A stretch of 11,546 bases of DNA. Origin: Desulfobacterales bacterium (lineage in GTDB: Bacteria > Desulfobacterota > Desulfobacteria > Desulfobacterales > C00003060). Position 1 is the stretch's first letter; the number at the start of each line of letters is the position of its first letter. The notes below the pieces were generated by a model. It did not search any database and had not been told where the DNA came from. It saw only the letters and a program-made list of their open reading frames with translations. Position numbers and translations under genes: made by a program. Positions 5,678 through 11,546 of the stretch are shown here, one piece after another. The stretch spans positions 1 through 11,546 of the forward strand of contig JAUWXJ010000060.1 of assembly GCA_030616425.1 (NCBI GenBank), given 5' to 3'.

Positions 5678-6196
5678 ATGGAAGAAATGATCCCGGTGTT
5701 GTCCGGGTCTGAAATTGCGCAAAAGGTGAAGGCCCTTTCACACCAGATATCAAAGGACTATGCTGAAAAAGATCTTTGCATAATAGGCGTTCTGAACGGT
5801 GTTTTTGTCTTCTTGGCTGACCTGGTGCGAGAGCTCACCATTCCTGTCCAGATCGATTTTGTCCGCGTGGTCAGTTACGGCTCCGGGACCGTGTCTTCCG
5901 GAAACGTCCAGATAACCAAAGAGATTGAGCTCGATGTGAAAGATCGAGATGTCCTTATAGTTGAAGACATAGTAGATTCTGGCCTGACTATTGCCTTTCT
6001 ACTGGAGTATTTGAAACGATTTCATCCAAAATCCGTCAAGGTGTGTGCCTTTGTCGACAAGACCGAACGTCGCCAAGTGGAGGTGCCTATCGACTATGTT
6101 GGGCATGTGGTTGAGAGTGGGTTTTTGATCGGATATGGTCTTGACCTTGATCAGAAATATCGTGAGGTACCGGGAATCTATCGTTTAAAACTATAA
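5678..6196 (+). CDS. hpt: Hypoxanthine(-guanine) phosphoribosyltransferase
   Basis: It salvages purine bases in the cytoplasm by joining hypoxanthine or guanine to PRPP to make IMP or GMP. The 172 residues match the bacterial enzyme length. The family marks are IGVLNGVFVFLADLVREL (36-53), the flexible loop around VVSYGSG (64-70), the PRPP-binding VLIVEDIVDSGLT (92-104), the base-binding region KVCAFVDKTERR (121-132) and the C-terminal FLIGYGLDLDQKYREVPGIY (149-168). Start ATG 5678 was chosen for the AAAGG about eight bases upstream; the ATG three codons later is less well placed. It sits 10 bases after the J-protein gene and 15 bases before the zinc-ribbon gene, so the three genes are very probably co-transcribed, although no functional link is obvious. 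Confidence 0.95.
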   Translation: MEEMIPVLSGSEIAQKVKALSHQISKDYAEKDLCIIGVLNGVFVFLADLVRELTIPVQIDFVRVVSYGSGTVSSGNVQITKEIELDVKDRDVLIVEDIVDSGLTIAFLLEYLKRFHPKSVKVCAFVDKTERRQVEVPIDYVGHVVESGFLIGYGLDLDQKYREVPGIYRLKL

Positions 6197-6211
6197 ACGA
6201 AAGGGGTTACC

Positions 6212-7660
6212 ATGATCCTAACCTGCGAAAACTGCAATGCAAGGTTCAACTTCGATGAAAATCTGATCAAGGAATCAGGCTCCAAGGTCAGATGTTCCAA
6301 GTGCAGTCACATATTTACTGTGTATAAACCTGCCCCGGCCGAAGAACCTGAGCCCGTCCTTGAACCGGAGGAAGCCTTTGAGGAGGCTCCAGAGCTTGGC
6401 CTGGAAGAGACTGAAGAAAAACTAGATGAAGAGCCGGCTGTTGAAGAACCTGCCCCAGTTGAAGAAGAGATTGCACTAGAGGAAGCACCAGAAGTAGAGG
6501 AAGCCCTTGAGGAGCCCCCAGAGCTGGACCTGGAAGAGCCTGAAGAAGAACCAGCCGAAGAAGAAATTAGCCTTGAAGAACTTACACTCGATGAAGAGCC
6601 GGCTGTTGAAGAACCGGCGCCGGTTGAAGAAGAGATTGCACTAGAGGCTGAAGAGGAAGCACCTGAGGAGCCTTCAGAGCTTGGTCTGGAAGAGCCTGAA
6701 GAAGAACCAGCCGAAGAAGAAATTAGCCTTGAAGAACTTACACTCGATGAAGAACCGGCTGTTGAAGAACCTGCGCCGATTGAAGAAGAGATTGCACTAG
6801 AAGAAGCACCGGAAGCTGTGGAAGAAGTCCCTGAAGAGGCTCCAGCCGAGGAAATAACCGAACCTGTTGAAGAGGCCGATGAAGAGGCTCTGGAGGCTGA
6901 CCTGGAAGAGCCTGAGGAAGAACCAATTGAAGAAGAGATTGCTGCTGAAGCACCTAGCGTAGAAGAAGAGGTCCCGGCAGAGGAAGCGGAACCGGAAACA
7001 GAAGTAAGGGAAGAGCCCGAGGAGGCCGTTTCCGAGGAACCCGTGGAAGAGCCTGAAGAAGAGGTAGAGGAAAAACCGATGCCTCCACCAGTGGTCGAGA
7101 AAGAACCAGCGTGGAGGCGTATCAGCACACCGGTAATGATCGGGCTGGTATTGGTACTTTTGGCAGGGGGGGCTTTTGGTGCATACGCTCTTTTGAGAAG
7201 TTTTGACGTCAAGATACCATTTTTGGAGTCCCTCACGGGCGCGCCAGAATCCACGTTTGTTGAACCTGGGAACCTCCATATAACTCTTGTTGCACATCTA
7301 ATAAAGGGGGAATTTGTCGAAAACAGTGCAGTTGGAAGCCTCTTTGTCATTAAAGGAAAGGTCAGAAACGATTATCCGGAAGCCCGGAATTTCATCATGG
7401 TAAAAGGGATTATCTACACAAAGGATGGGAAGCCTGTCCAAAAGAAGAAGATCTACTGCGGCAATCTCTTGTCAGATAGTGACTTGCAGGCCCTGGATAA
7501 AGCAACTATAGACAAGAAATTGCGAAACAAATTCGGGGACGAAAGGTCTAATTTCAAAATCCCATCTGGCAAGGTGGTTCCCTTTGTGGTTGTATTTTCT
7601 GATCTGCCTCAGGAGCTGGGAGAGTTTAGCGTTGAGGTAGTGAGTTCGGCTCCGGCATAA
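6212..7660 (+). CDS. MJ0042-type zinc-ribbon, single-pass membrane protein with DUF3426 domain
   Basis: The function is unknown. The 482 residues divide into four parts. The first is an N-terminal MJ0042-type zinc ribbon (1-38) with cysteines at 5, 8, 28 and 31. Next is a very long acidic Glu/Pro/Ala-rich linker (about 40-297) containing repeats of about 52-55 residues. A single hydrophobic helix follows (about 309-329, VMIGLVLVLLAGGAFGAYAL), preceded by a WRR basic patch. Last is a C-terminal DUF3426-type beta domain (about 345-480) with LFVIKGKVRNDYPEARNF and IPSGKVVPFVVVF. There is no signal peptide. The zinc ribbon and linker should be cytoplasmic and the DUF3426 domain periplasmic, by analogy with homologues. 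AAGGGG about eight bases upstream supports the start. It closes the J-protein/hpt operon, and its 3' end overlaps the opposing glycosyltransferase gene by 35 bases. Zinc-dependent protein or nucleic-acid contact is possible but unproven. Confidence 0.85.
   Translation: MILTCENCNARFNFDENLIKESGSKVRCSKCSHIFTVYKPAPAEEPEPVLEPEEAFEEAPELGLEETEEKLDEEPAVEEPAPVEEEIALEEAPEVEEALEEPPELDLEEPEEEPAEEEISLEELTLDEEPAVEEPAPVEEEIALEAEEEAPEEPSELGLEEPEEEPAEEEISLEELTLDEEPAVEEPAPIEEEIALEEAPEAVEEVPEEAPAEEITEPVEEADEEALEADLEEPEEEPIEEEIAAEAPSVEEEVPAEEAEPETEVREEPEEAVSEEPVEEPEEEVEEKPMPPPVVEKEPAWRRISTPVMIGLVLVLLAGGAFGAYALLRSFDVKIPFLESLTGAPESTFVEPGNLHITLVAHLIKGEFVENSAVGSLFVIKGKVRNDYPEARNFIMVKGIIYTKDGKPVQKKKIYCGNLLSDSDLQALDKATIDKKLRNKFGDERSNFKIPSGKVVPFVVVFSDLPQELGEFSVEVVSSAPA
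6422..6957 (+). repeat. Coding repeats in the acidic linker
   Basis: Units begin at 6422, 6587 and 6743 (protein residues 71, 126 and 178), with spacings of 165 and 156 bases (55 and 52 residues). Each opens with LDEEPAVEEPAP and passes through EEEIALE. The first two also share LEEPEEEPAEEEISLEELT, and a degenerate echo, LEEPEEEPIEEEIAAE, follows near residue 231. At DNA level a stretch of roughly 75 bases ending in each of the second and third units is nearly identical. This points to recent duplication rather than convergence on acidic composition. Confidence 0.85.
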
Positions 7661-9365
7661 TAGAATAAACAAAGATCGAGTGGCCAATATGGGCCGTCGG
7701 CCTGTGGGTGTGAAGCCATTCAAAGGCACCGGGTTTGATGGATACTGGGCGGTCTCCATAAGTAATTACGTATGGTAGCCCGTACAAGTAACTGGCACTC
7801 ACGGCGATCTCTCCAGATTCCGGGCGTTCTCCGACGAGACGGTAGCGTATCCCATAAATTCCTGGATCCACATGGCCAAAATAGGCCAACCCAAGTTCAT
7901 CTATCCCTTCCTTGTCAACGTAGTTTTTCAGTCTTTTCAAGTCCTGACCCCAGTCCAGATTTGAGTCGAGAAGGTGACGGTAACCTTTGCTGGGCCCGCC
8001 TGCCAAGGCATTGAAATAGGCCAGGTAATCCGGGAAAATCGAAACAGAAGAAAGCACATATCCGACCAGGATGACTCCTGCGCTCCAGCGTAGCACGGAT
8101 TTGGTAAAGTTTAGCTGGCTGAGTCGGCCCAGCCAGACAAAAAGGAATGGAAAGATCGGCAGAACATATCGCAACCCCACATTGATCTGGTTAAAAAAGG
8201 AAAAAACGAATAGCACTGTAAGAACGGGAAGGATCAAAAAGGCGTCCGCCTGCGCGACCCGCCTCCGTTTTAATGCCCACCAGATAGAGATCAAGATTCC
8301 AATATGCAGCGGAATCGGGGTCTTTACAACAAATGCATAGAAGAAATAATACCACCATCCCCTGTTTGAGAGTCTGCCCCTCAGATAATTCAAAAAAACA
8401 CCTTGCTCGGCGTCAAGCTTCTGTTGATCAAGGCCTTGAATATATGCTGCGGGAAGAGGAATCGGGATGCTGTTCAAGGGGGACGCGGCCAGTCTTTTGT
8501 AGAATTGACTCTCATGAGGTATCGATTTCAATCTCTTCATAGTCCCCTGAAAGCCATAGCCAAGGTTGGTAATAAAGAGGGCTACCAAAATCACCAAGAC
8601 AAGACGTACACCACCGTCACAGAGACATCTTAGGAAACCCGATCTAAGCTTGTTGAACACAGAAAGGAGTGCCCCTCTTTCCTCCTGTTTTCTTCTCCAA
8701 GCAGATAGAATCAACAGCAAACCAAGAATGGGAACAAGTAAAAGAGCTGTAAACTTGCTCAACAGAGCAAGACCAAAACATATGCCAGCGCCAATCGAGT
8801 CCTTGTGTCTCAGGTGCTGAAAAGACCGCCAGTAGTAGTATATAGTCATAAACATAAAACAGGTACACCCCACGTCCGTCGTGACCAGCCGGGCGTGGGC
8901 CAGAATATTGGGGCTGAACGTGTAAAGGACAAGACTAAGGAGCCCTCCCTTGGGACCGTAGAGTTCCTTGGCCCAGCGAAACACATACCACCCAAGAAGC
9001 AGAGCCAGGAGTACAGCAGGGAGCCTCCCAATGAAAAATATAGAATCGTAGGAAGCTGCATTTTCCCTCATGAAATGCGTGCCAAAGACCCAAGGGCGCC
9101 AGTCACCCCGATCAGCATACGATTGGATAGGGTCCATTGAAATGTCCATGGCCAAAAGAGGAAGGGAGCAGAGGAGTTTGATTAGGGGCGGATTCTTTCC
9201 GTAGAGGGAAAAATCTCCAGTCTTCCAGTAGTAGTAGCCAGCCGGCAAGTGGGCAAACTCATCCACGGTGGGGGATTTTACCCTTAGGCTGAGCAAACAG
9301 CTCAAGGCCATGATCCCCAGAAGGATGGGAACAGCCAGCGTGGTCTTGTTCTTGTTGATATTCAC
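7626..9365 (-). CDS. GT-C family glycosyltransferase, PMT/GT39-like, multi-spanning membrane protein
   Basis: Enzymes of this type take a sugar from a polyprenyl-phosphate donor and attach it to a lipid, glycan or protein on the periplasmic side of the inner membrane. The 579 residues have about nine to eleven hydrophobic helices. The first periplasmic loop carries the catalytic-type acidic pair in SPTVDEFAHLPAGYYYW (31-47, D35/E36) and KNPPL (57-61). ARLVTTDVG (158-166) matches the PMT pattern of arginine and a second aspartate. The C-terminal stretch GPSKGYRHLLDSNLDWGQDL (about 450-475) is typical of one uncharacterised bacterial branch. The start is GTG at 9365, chosen as the first in-frame start, with a weak ribosome binding site. 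It lies 20 bases after the TPR glycosyltransferase stop, so it is probably in the same operon. Substrate and acceptor are unknown. Confidence 0.87.
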   Translation of the reverse strand: MNINKNKTTLAVPILLGIMALSCLLSLRVKSPTVDEFAHLPAGYYYWKTGDFSLYGKNPPLIKLLCSLPLLAMDISMDPIQSYADRGDWRPWVFGTHFMRENAASYDSIFFIGRLPAVLLALLLGWYVFRWAKELYGPKGGLLSLVLYTFSPNILAHARLVTTDVGCTCFMFMTIYYYWRSFQHLRHKDSIGAGICFGLALLSKFTALLLVPILGLLLILSAWRRKQEERGALLSVFNKLRSGFLRCLCDGGVRLVLVILVALFITNLGYGFQGTMKRLKSIPHESQFYKRLAASPLNSIPIPLPAAYIQGLDQQKLDAEQGVFLNYLRGRLSNRGWWYYFFYAFVVKTPIPLHIGILISIWWALKRRRVAQADAFLILPVLTVLFVFSFFNQINVGLRYVLPIFPFLFVWLGRLSQLNFTKSVLRWSAGVILVGYVLSSVSIFPDYLAYFNALAGGPSKGYRHLLDSNLDWGQDLKRLKNYVDKEGIDELGLAYFGHVDPGIYGIRYRLVGERPESGEIAVSASYLYGLPYVITYGDRPVSIKPGAFEWLHTHRPTAHIGHSIFVYSIMPEPNSLPQR

Positions 9366-9372
9366 CTTAGAT

Positions 9373-9403
9373 CACTTTAGGCACCTCAGTCCACTTTAGG
9401 CAC
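9373..9403. repeat. 12-base direct repeat at the junction of the two GT-C genes
   Basis: CACTTTAGGCAC occurs exactly at 9373-9384 and 9392-9403, an offset of 19 bases, spanning the last codons and stop of the upstream gene and the short gap. A local duplication or slippage is the simple explanation. It may have altered the C-terminus (KVPKVD) of the TPR protein. Confidence 0.7.
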
Positions 9404-11326
9404 TTTCATCTCTTCCAGATCCGGGTCTGTTCTAGCCTTTTTCTCATACTCGGGATTCAGCTGAAAAGCTTTTCCGAGCGCCTTGTGGGCTTCTTCGAGC
9501 CAGCCATACCTGGCATAGGCACATGCCAGGTTGTAATAGGCTTCGGCCAGGTCAGGCTGGCGTGCAATCGCCTCCTGATAGACCTGAATAGCCTTATAGT
9601 ACTGGCCCTTGCTGTGATAGGCAATCCCTTTACCGACAAGGGCCTGCACAAAGTCAGGACGCAGGGACAGGACTCTGTCAAAAGTTTCGAGGGCCTCCTC
9701 AAATCGCCCTATCTTGATGTAGCTTTTCCCGAGATTCTCATAGGCCATAAGAAATTCAGGGTCTGCCTCCAGGACCTTCTGGTAGGCTGCTACTGCCTTG
9801 TCGAATTGACCCTGCTTGACCAAGGCGTTTCCCGTGTTGTAAAGGGCCGGCGCGTACCGAGGATCTATCTCAAGGGCCTCTTCATAGTATGCTATTGCTT
9901 TGTCATAGTTGCCTGCTTCAGCGGCAATAACGCCAAGATCTGTCAGAGGAGCCTTAAAGGTGCCGGTTTCATCAACCACCTTCCAGTTAACTACCAAACC
10001 GATTGCCACCACAGGAACCAAGCCAAGGATAATCTTCTTGAAGGCTCTCGCTTGCACAGCATGAGAGGCCCGCGCCAGGGTATACCCTGCAAAGATGATC
10101 AGGGCCGGGACAATAGGGAGCCGATAGCGAGAGGCCATATGAAACGGGACTATGGAAGCCATGTAACCAAATATGAAGATGATGAAGAGCCAGGTGCCGG
10201 GAGGTTTTCGAGCAAGGAACAGGCCAAAAAGCCCCAGGGGGGCTATGATTCCAAAACCGAGAAAAAGGATGCGCAAGATCAGGACTTTATGCCGTACAAA
10301 GTAATAGTTGTAGTTGTCCGGAATCTCAAAACGGTTCCAAAACATGGCCGTCTTCCCGAGAAGAAGCTTCAGGGCCTTCCCCGGATGTGTCTGAATAAAC
10401 AGGATCCCTTCTTTGAACCAGTAACTGGAAATCTCAGATGGCTTCATGAACTTACGCTTGGTTCGGCGCAGGGCTTCTGCTCTAAAATCTTCCTCTTCAT
10501 ACTTAGGATTAAGACGGATGCGAGACGGATTCTCAAAAAAACCGCTGGCCCTGGGATTGTTGCCAATGTAGAAATTCTGCCCCGCCTGAGAGGTGGTCAA
10601 CACAAAATCGTGGCCCACAACATAATTGCGAATCGTCACAGGAACAATGAACAGTGCACTCCCTGCAACCAGTGCTCCAACCGCCCCGAAAATCCTTTGC
10701 GGTGAGTGAGTTTTTAGGACGATCACCATCCATAGGATAATGAAGGGGAGAAGTAGAACCAGGTTTCCTCGGGTGAGAATCGAACACCCCAGAGCTGCGC
10801 CGGAAAGAAACCATCCATACCACACACGCCTTTGAAGGCTCCAGATCAGTCCAAGAAGCGCAAGGTCCATAACAAAGATGCTGATTCCATCCTTTCCTAT
10901 AGCCCCCTCGTAAAAGACTAGGATGCCGTAGCCTGCCATCAAAGCCCCTGACCATATGGCCGTCTTTCTGTCAAACAGCTTTCGTGCTATCCAGGCAACC
11001 ATCACACAGTTGAAGGCCCCGAGAATTAATTGAATCAGCCGCACCAAGTTCAGGTGATGCGCGGCGAAGCTCTTGTACAAAACGGCCAGAAAATACGGGT
11101 ATAGAGGCGCCTGATAGAATACTTTATCACCTAGCCAATCACCGCTCGCAATAGCCCTTGCGAGGCGATCATAGGAGGCAGCATCCAGGCTCAGGTGGTG
11201 TGTGAAGGGGAATGACTGAATCTGGGCTAGATATATCAAACGGACCGCCAAAGCGACTGAGAAGAGAAGAACAGCCATGTGGCGGTCAGACCAAGTGAAC
11301 GTATTGGAAGGTTTACTGGTAGTCAT
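9386..11326 (-). CDS. GT-C glycosyltransferase (PMT/GT39-like) with five C-terminal TPRs
   Basis: This is an inner-membrane glycosyltransferase fused to a tetratricopeptide domain, 646 residues. The membrane part (about 15-455) has ten or more hydrophobic helices. Its first loop shows the acidic residues D48 and D53 in LSLDAASYDRLARAIASGDW, followed by QAPLYPYFLAVLY (72-84), a common GT39-like pattern. FYEGAIGKDG (138-147) is also typical of this branch. The five TPRs (about 459-627, 34 residues each) are regular, with EEALEIDPRY-type ends, and are expected to dock partner proteins, probably in the periplasm by membrane topology (inference). The ATG at 11326 lacks a clear ribosome binding site, but no better start is in frame. 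A GT2 gene ends 74 bases upstream and another GT-C gene begins 20 bases downstream, suggesting a glycan or lipid-modification operon. Substrates are unknown. Confidence 0.88.
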   Translation of the reverse strand: MTTSKPSNTFTWSDRHMAVLLFSVALAVRLIYLAQIQSFPFTHHLSLDAASYDRLARAIASGDWLGDKVFYQAPLYPYFLAVLYKSFAAHHLNLVRLIQLILGAFNCVMVAWIARKLFDRKTAIWSGALMAGYGILVFYEGAIGKDGISIFVMDLALLGLIWSLQRRVWYGWFLSGAALGCSILTRGNLVLLLPFIILWMVIVLKTHSPQRIFGAVGALVAGSALFIVPVTIRNYVVGHDFVLTTSQAGQNFYIGNNPRASGFFENPSRIRLNPKYEEEDFRAEALRRTKRKFMKPSEISSYWFKEGILFIQTHPGKALKLLLGKTAMFWNRFEIPDNYNYYFVRHKVLILRILFLGFGIIAPLGLFGLFLARKPPGTWLFIIFIFGYMASIVPFHMASRYRLPIVPALIIFAGYTLARASHAVQARAFKKIILGLVPVVAIGLVVNWKVVDETGTFKAPLTDLGVIAAEAGNYDKAIAYYEEALEIDPRYAPALYNTGNALVKQGQFDKAVAAYQKVLEADPEFLMAYENLGKSYIKIGRFEEALETFDRVLSLRPDFVQALVGKGIAYHSKGQYYKAIQVYQEAIARQPDLAEAYYNLACAYARYGWLEEAHKALGKAFQLNPEYEKKARTDPDLEEMKVPKVD

Positions 11327-11372
11327 TGGAGCAATCGGTTTCGGCCAAATATCTCAAGTTCCCAAACTTATT

Positions 11373-11396
11373 TTGGAGTATTGGAGCGTTGGTTGG
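11373..11396. repeat. Octamer repeat between the GT2 and GT-C genes
   Basis: TTGGAGTA, TTGGAGCG and TTGGTTGG follow one another as 8-mers, a few bases beyond the stop of the upstream gene. It is the same kind of short-period intergenic array as the heptamers around the etfB leader, with a different unit. The rest of the 74-base gap (11327-11400) shows nothing else. Confidence 0.5.
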
Positions 11397-11400
11397 CCCA

Positions 11401-11546
11401 TCACTCCGTCTTCTCCAATTCCGGCGAAGCGCCAAGACTTTTATTGAGACCTTTATCAGATGGTTTCCATCTTCGATATCTAAAGAGGGTCCATACTGCA
11501 ATCAGACCATCAGTCCAACGGATCTTCTTCCCCTCTTCTCTCGAGC
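11401..11546 (-). CDS. C-terminal end of a family-2 glycosyltransferase (polyprenyl-phosphate sugar synthase type), 5' part missing
   Basis: Only the last 47 residues lie in the window, too short to stand out as an ORF. The frame is open from the right edge to a TGA at 11403-11401. The start of the visible part, SREEGKKIRWTDGLIAVWTL (residues 1-20 of the fragment), followed by FRYRRWKPSD, resembles the tail of DPM1-like GT2 enzymes, in which a GxSKI-type stretch is followed by an amphipathic helix ending in arginines. Such enzymes make polyprenyl-phosphate-linked mannose or glucose in the cytoplasm, the donors used by GT-C enzymes like the two genes downstream. That fit strengthens the call. 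The final 15 or so residues are polar and not conserved. Identification from so short a tail remains tentative. Confidence 0.55.
   Translation of the reverse strand, partial: SREEGKKIRWTDGLIAVWTLFRYRRWKPSDKGLNKSLGASPELEKTE

Noticed and set aside
6307..7350. Minus-strand open frame of 347 codons, serine-rich
   Set aside because: It mirrors the Glu-rich repeats: GAA/GAG codons read antisense give Ser/Phe/Leu-type strings. The plus strand has the zinc ribbon, membrane helix and DUF3426 domain.
9485..10705. Plus-strand open frame of 406 codons
   Set aside because: It lies wholly antisense to the GT-C/TPR gene, which has clear TPRs and membrane helices. The composition of the plus frame looks random.
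11313..11501. Minus-strand frame of 62 codons before the GT-C/TPR gene
   Set aside because: It overlaps the better frame with the GT2-like tail (11401-11546) and the start of the TPR gene, and shows no recognisable sequence.

Overview
The window looks like chromosomal, mostly core-metabolic DNA of an anaerobic or facultative Gram-negative bacterium. The best guess is Desulfobacterota (former Deltaproteobacteria). That guess rests on an etfBA pair, an MJ0042 zinc-ribbon/DUF3426 protein with a glutamate/proline-rich linker, a GT-C glycosyltransferase carrying TPRs, and intergenic arrays of 7- and 8-base repeats. It is an inference from protein style; no marker gene settles it. No CRISPR array, tRNA, rRNA, intact transposase or recognisable defence system was seen.

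Left third, minus strand (1-3786): a partial long-chain polyprenyl diphosphate synthase runs off the left edge. Its start codon overlaps, as ATGA, the stop of a rimO remnant that keeps only the C-terminal part of the protein and has lost the radical-SAM cluster-binding half. RimO homology stops at about 1110, exactly where a nested palindrome begins, and about 250 bases of unassigned DNA follow. Next come a rho-independent terminator and etfA and etfB, the two subunits of an electron transfer flavoprotein. A 250-base gap packed with small direct repeats and palindromes separates etfB from etfA. The etfB leader holds the most striking item: a 135-base element with imperfect terminal inverted repeats, bounded on both sides by the 9-mer CATTGGTAG, which looks like a miniature inverted-repeat element (MITE). 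Heptamer arrays in opposite orientation lie at the two ends of that leader.

Centre (3782-7660): birA, a biotin-protein ligase without a DNA-binding domain, points left. It diverges from a plus-strand operon with a good sigma-70-type promoter. The operon holds a type-B J-domain chaperone, hypoxanthine phosphoribosyltransferase (hpt) and a membrane-anchored zinc-ribbon/DUF3426 protein whose acidic linker is built from repeats of about 52-55 residues. Gaps between these three genes are 10-15 bases.

Right third, minus strand (7626-11546): three envelope-type genes probably form one operon read right to left. They are the 3' end of a family-2 glycosyltransferase, a multi-spanning GT-C (PMT/GT39-like) glycosyltransferase with five TPRs, and a second PMT/GT39-like glycosyltransferase. 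A polyprenyl-phosphate-sugar synthase next to GT-C enzymes is a common pairing, because the former makes the lipid-linked sugar donor that the latter use. The last gene collides tail-to-tail with the plus-strand operon, overlapping it by 35 bases.

I do not see a convincing new multi-gene system here. The points worth following up are the MITE-like element in the etfB leader, the rimO truncation and its palindromic breakpoint, the heptamer arrays, and the J-protein leader.
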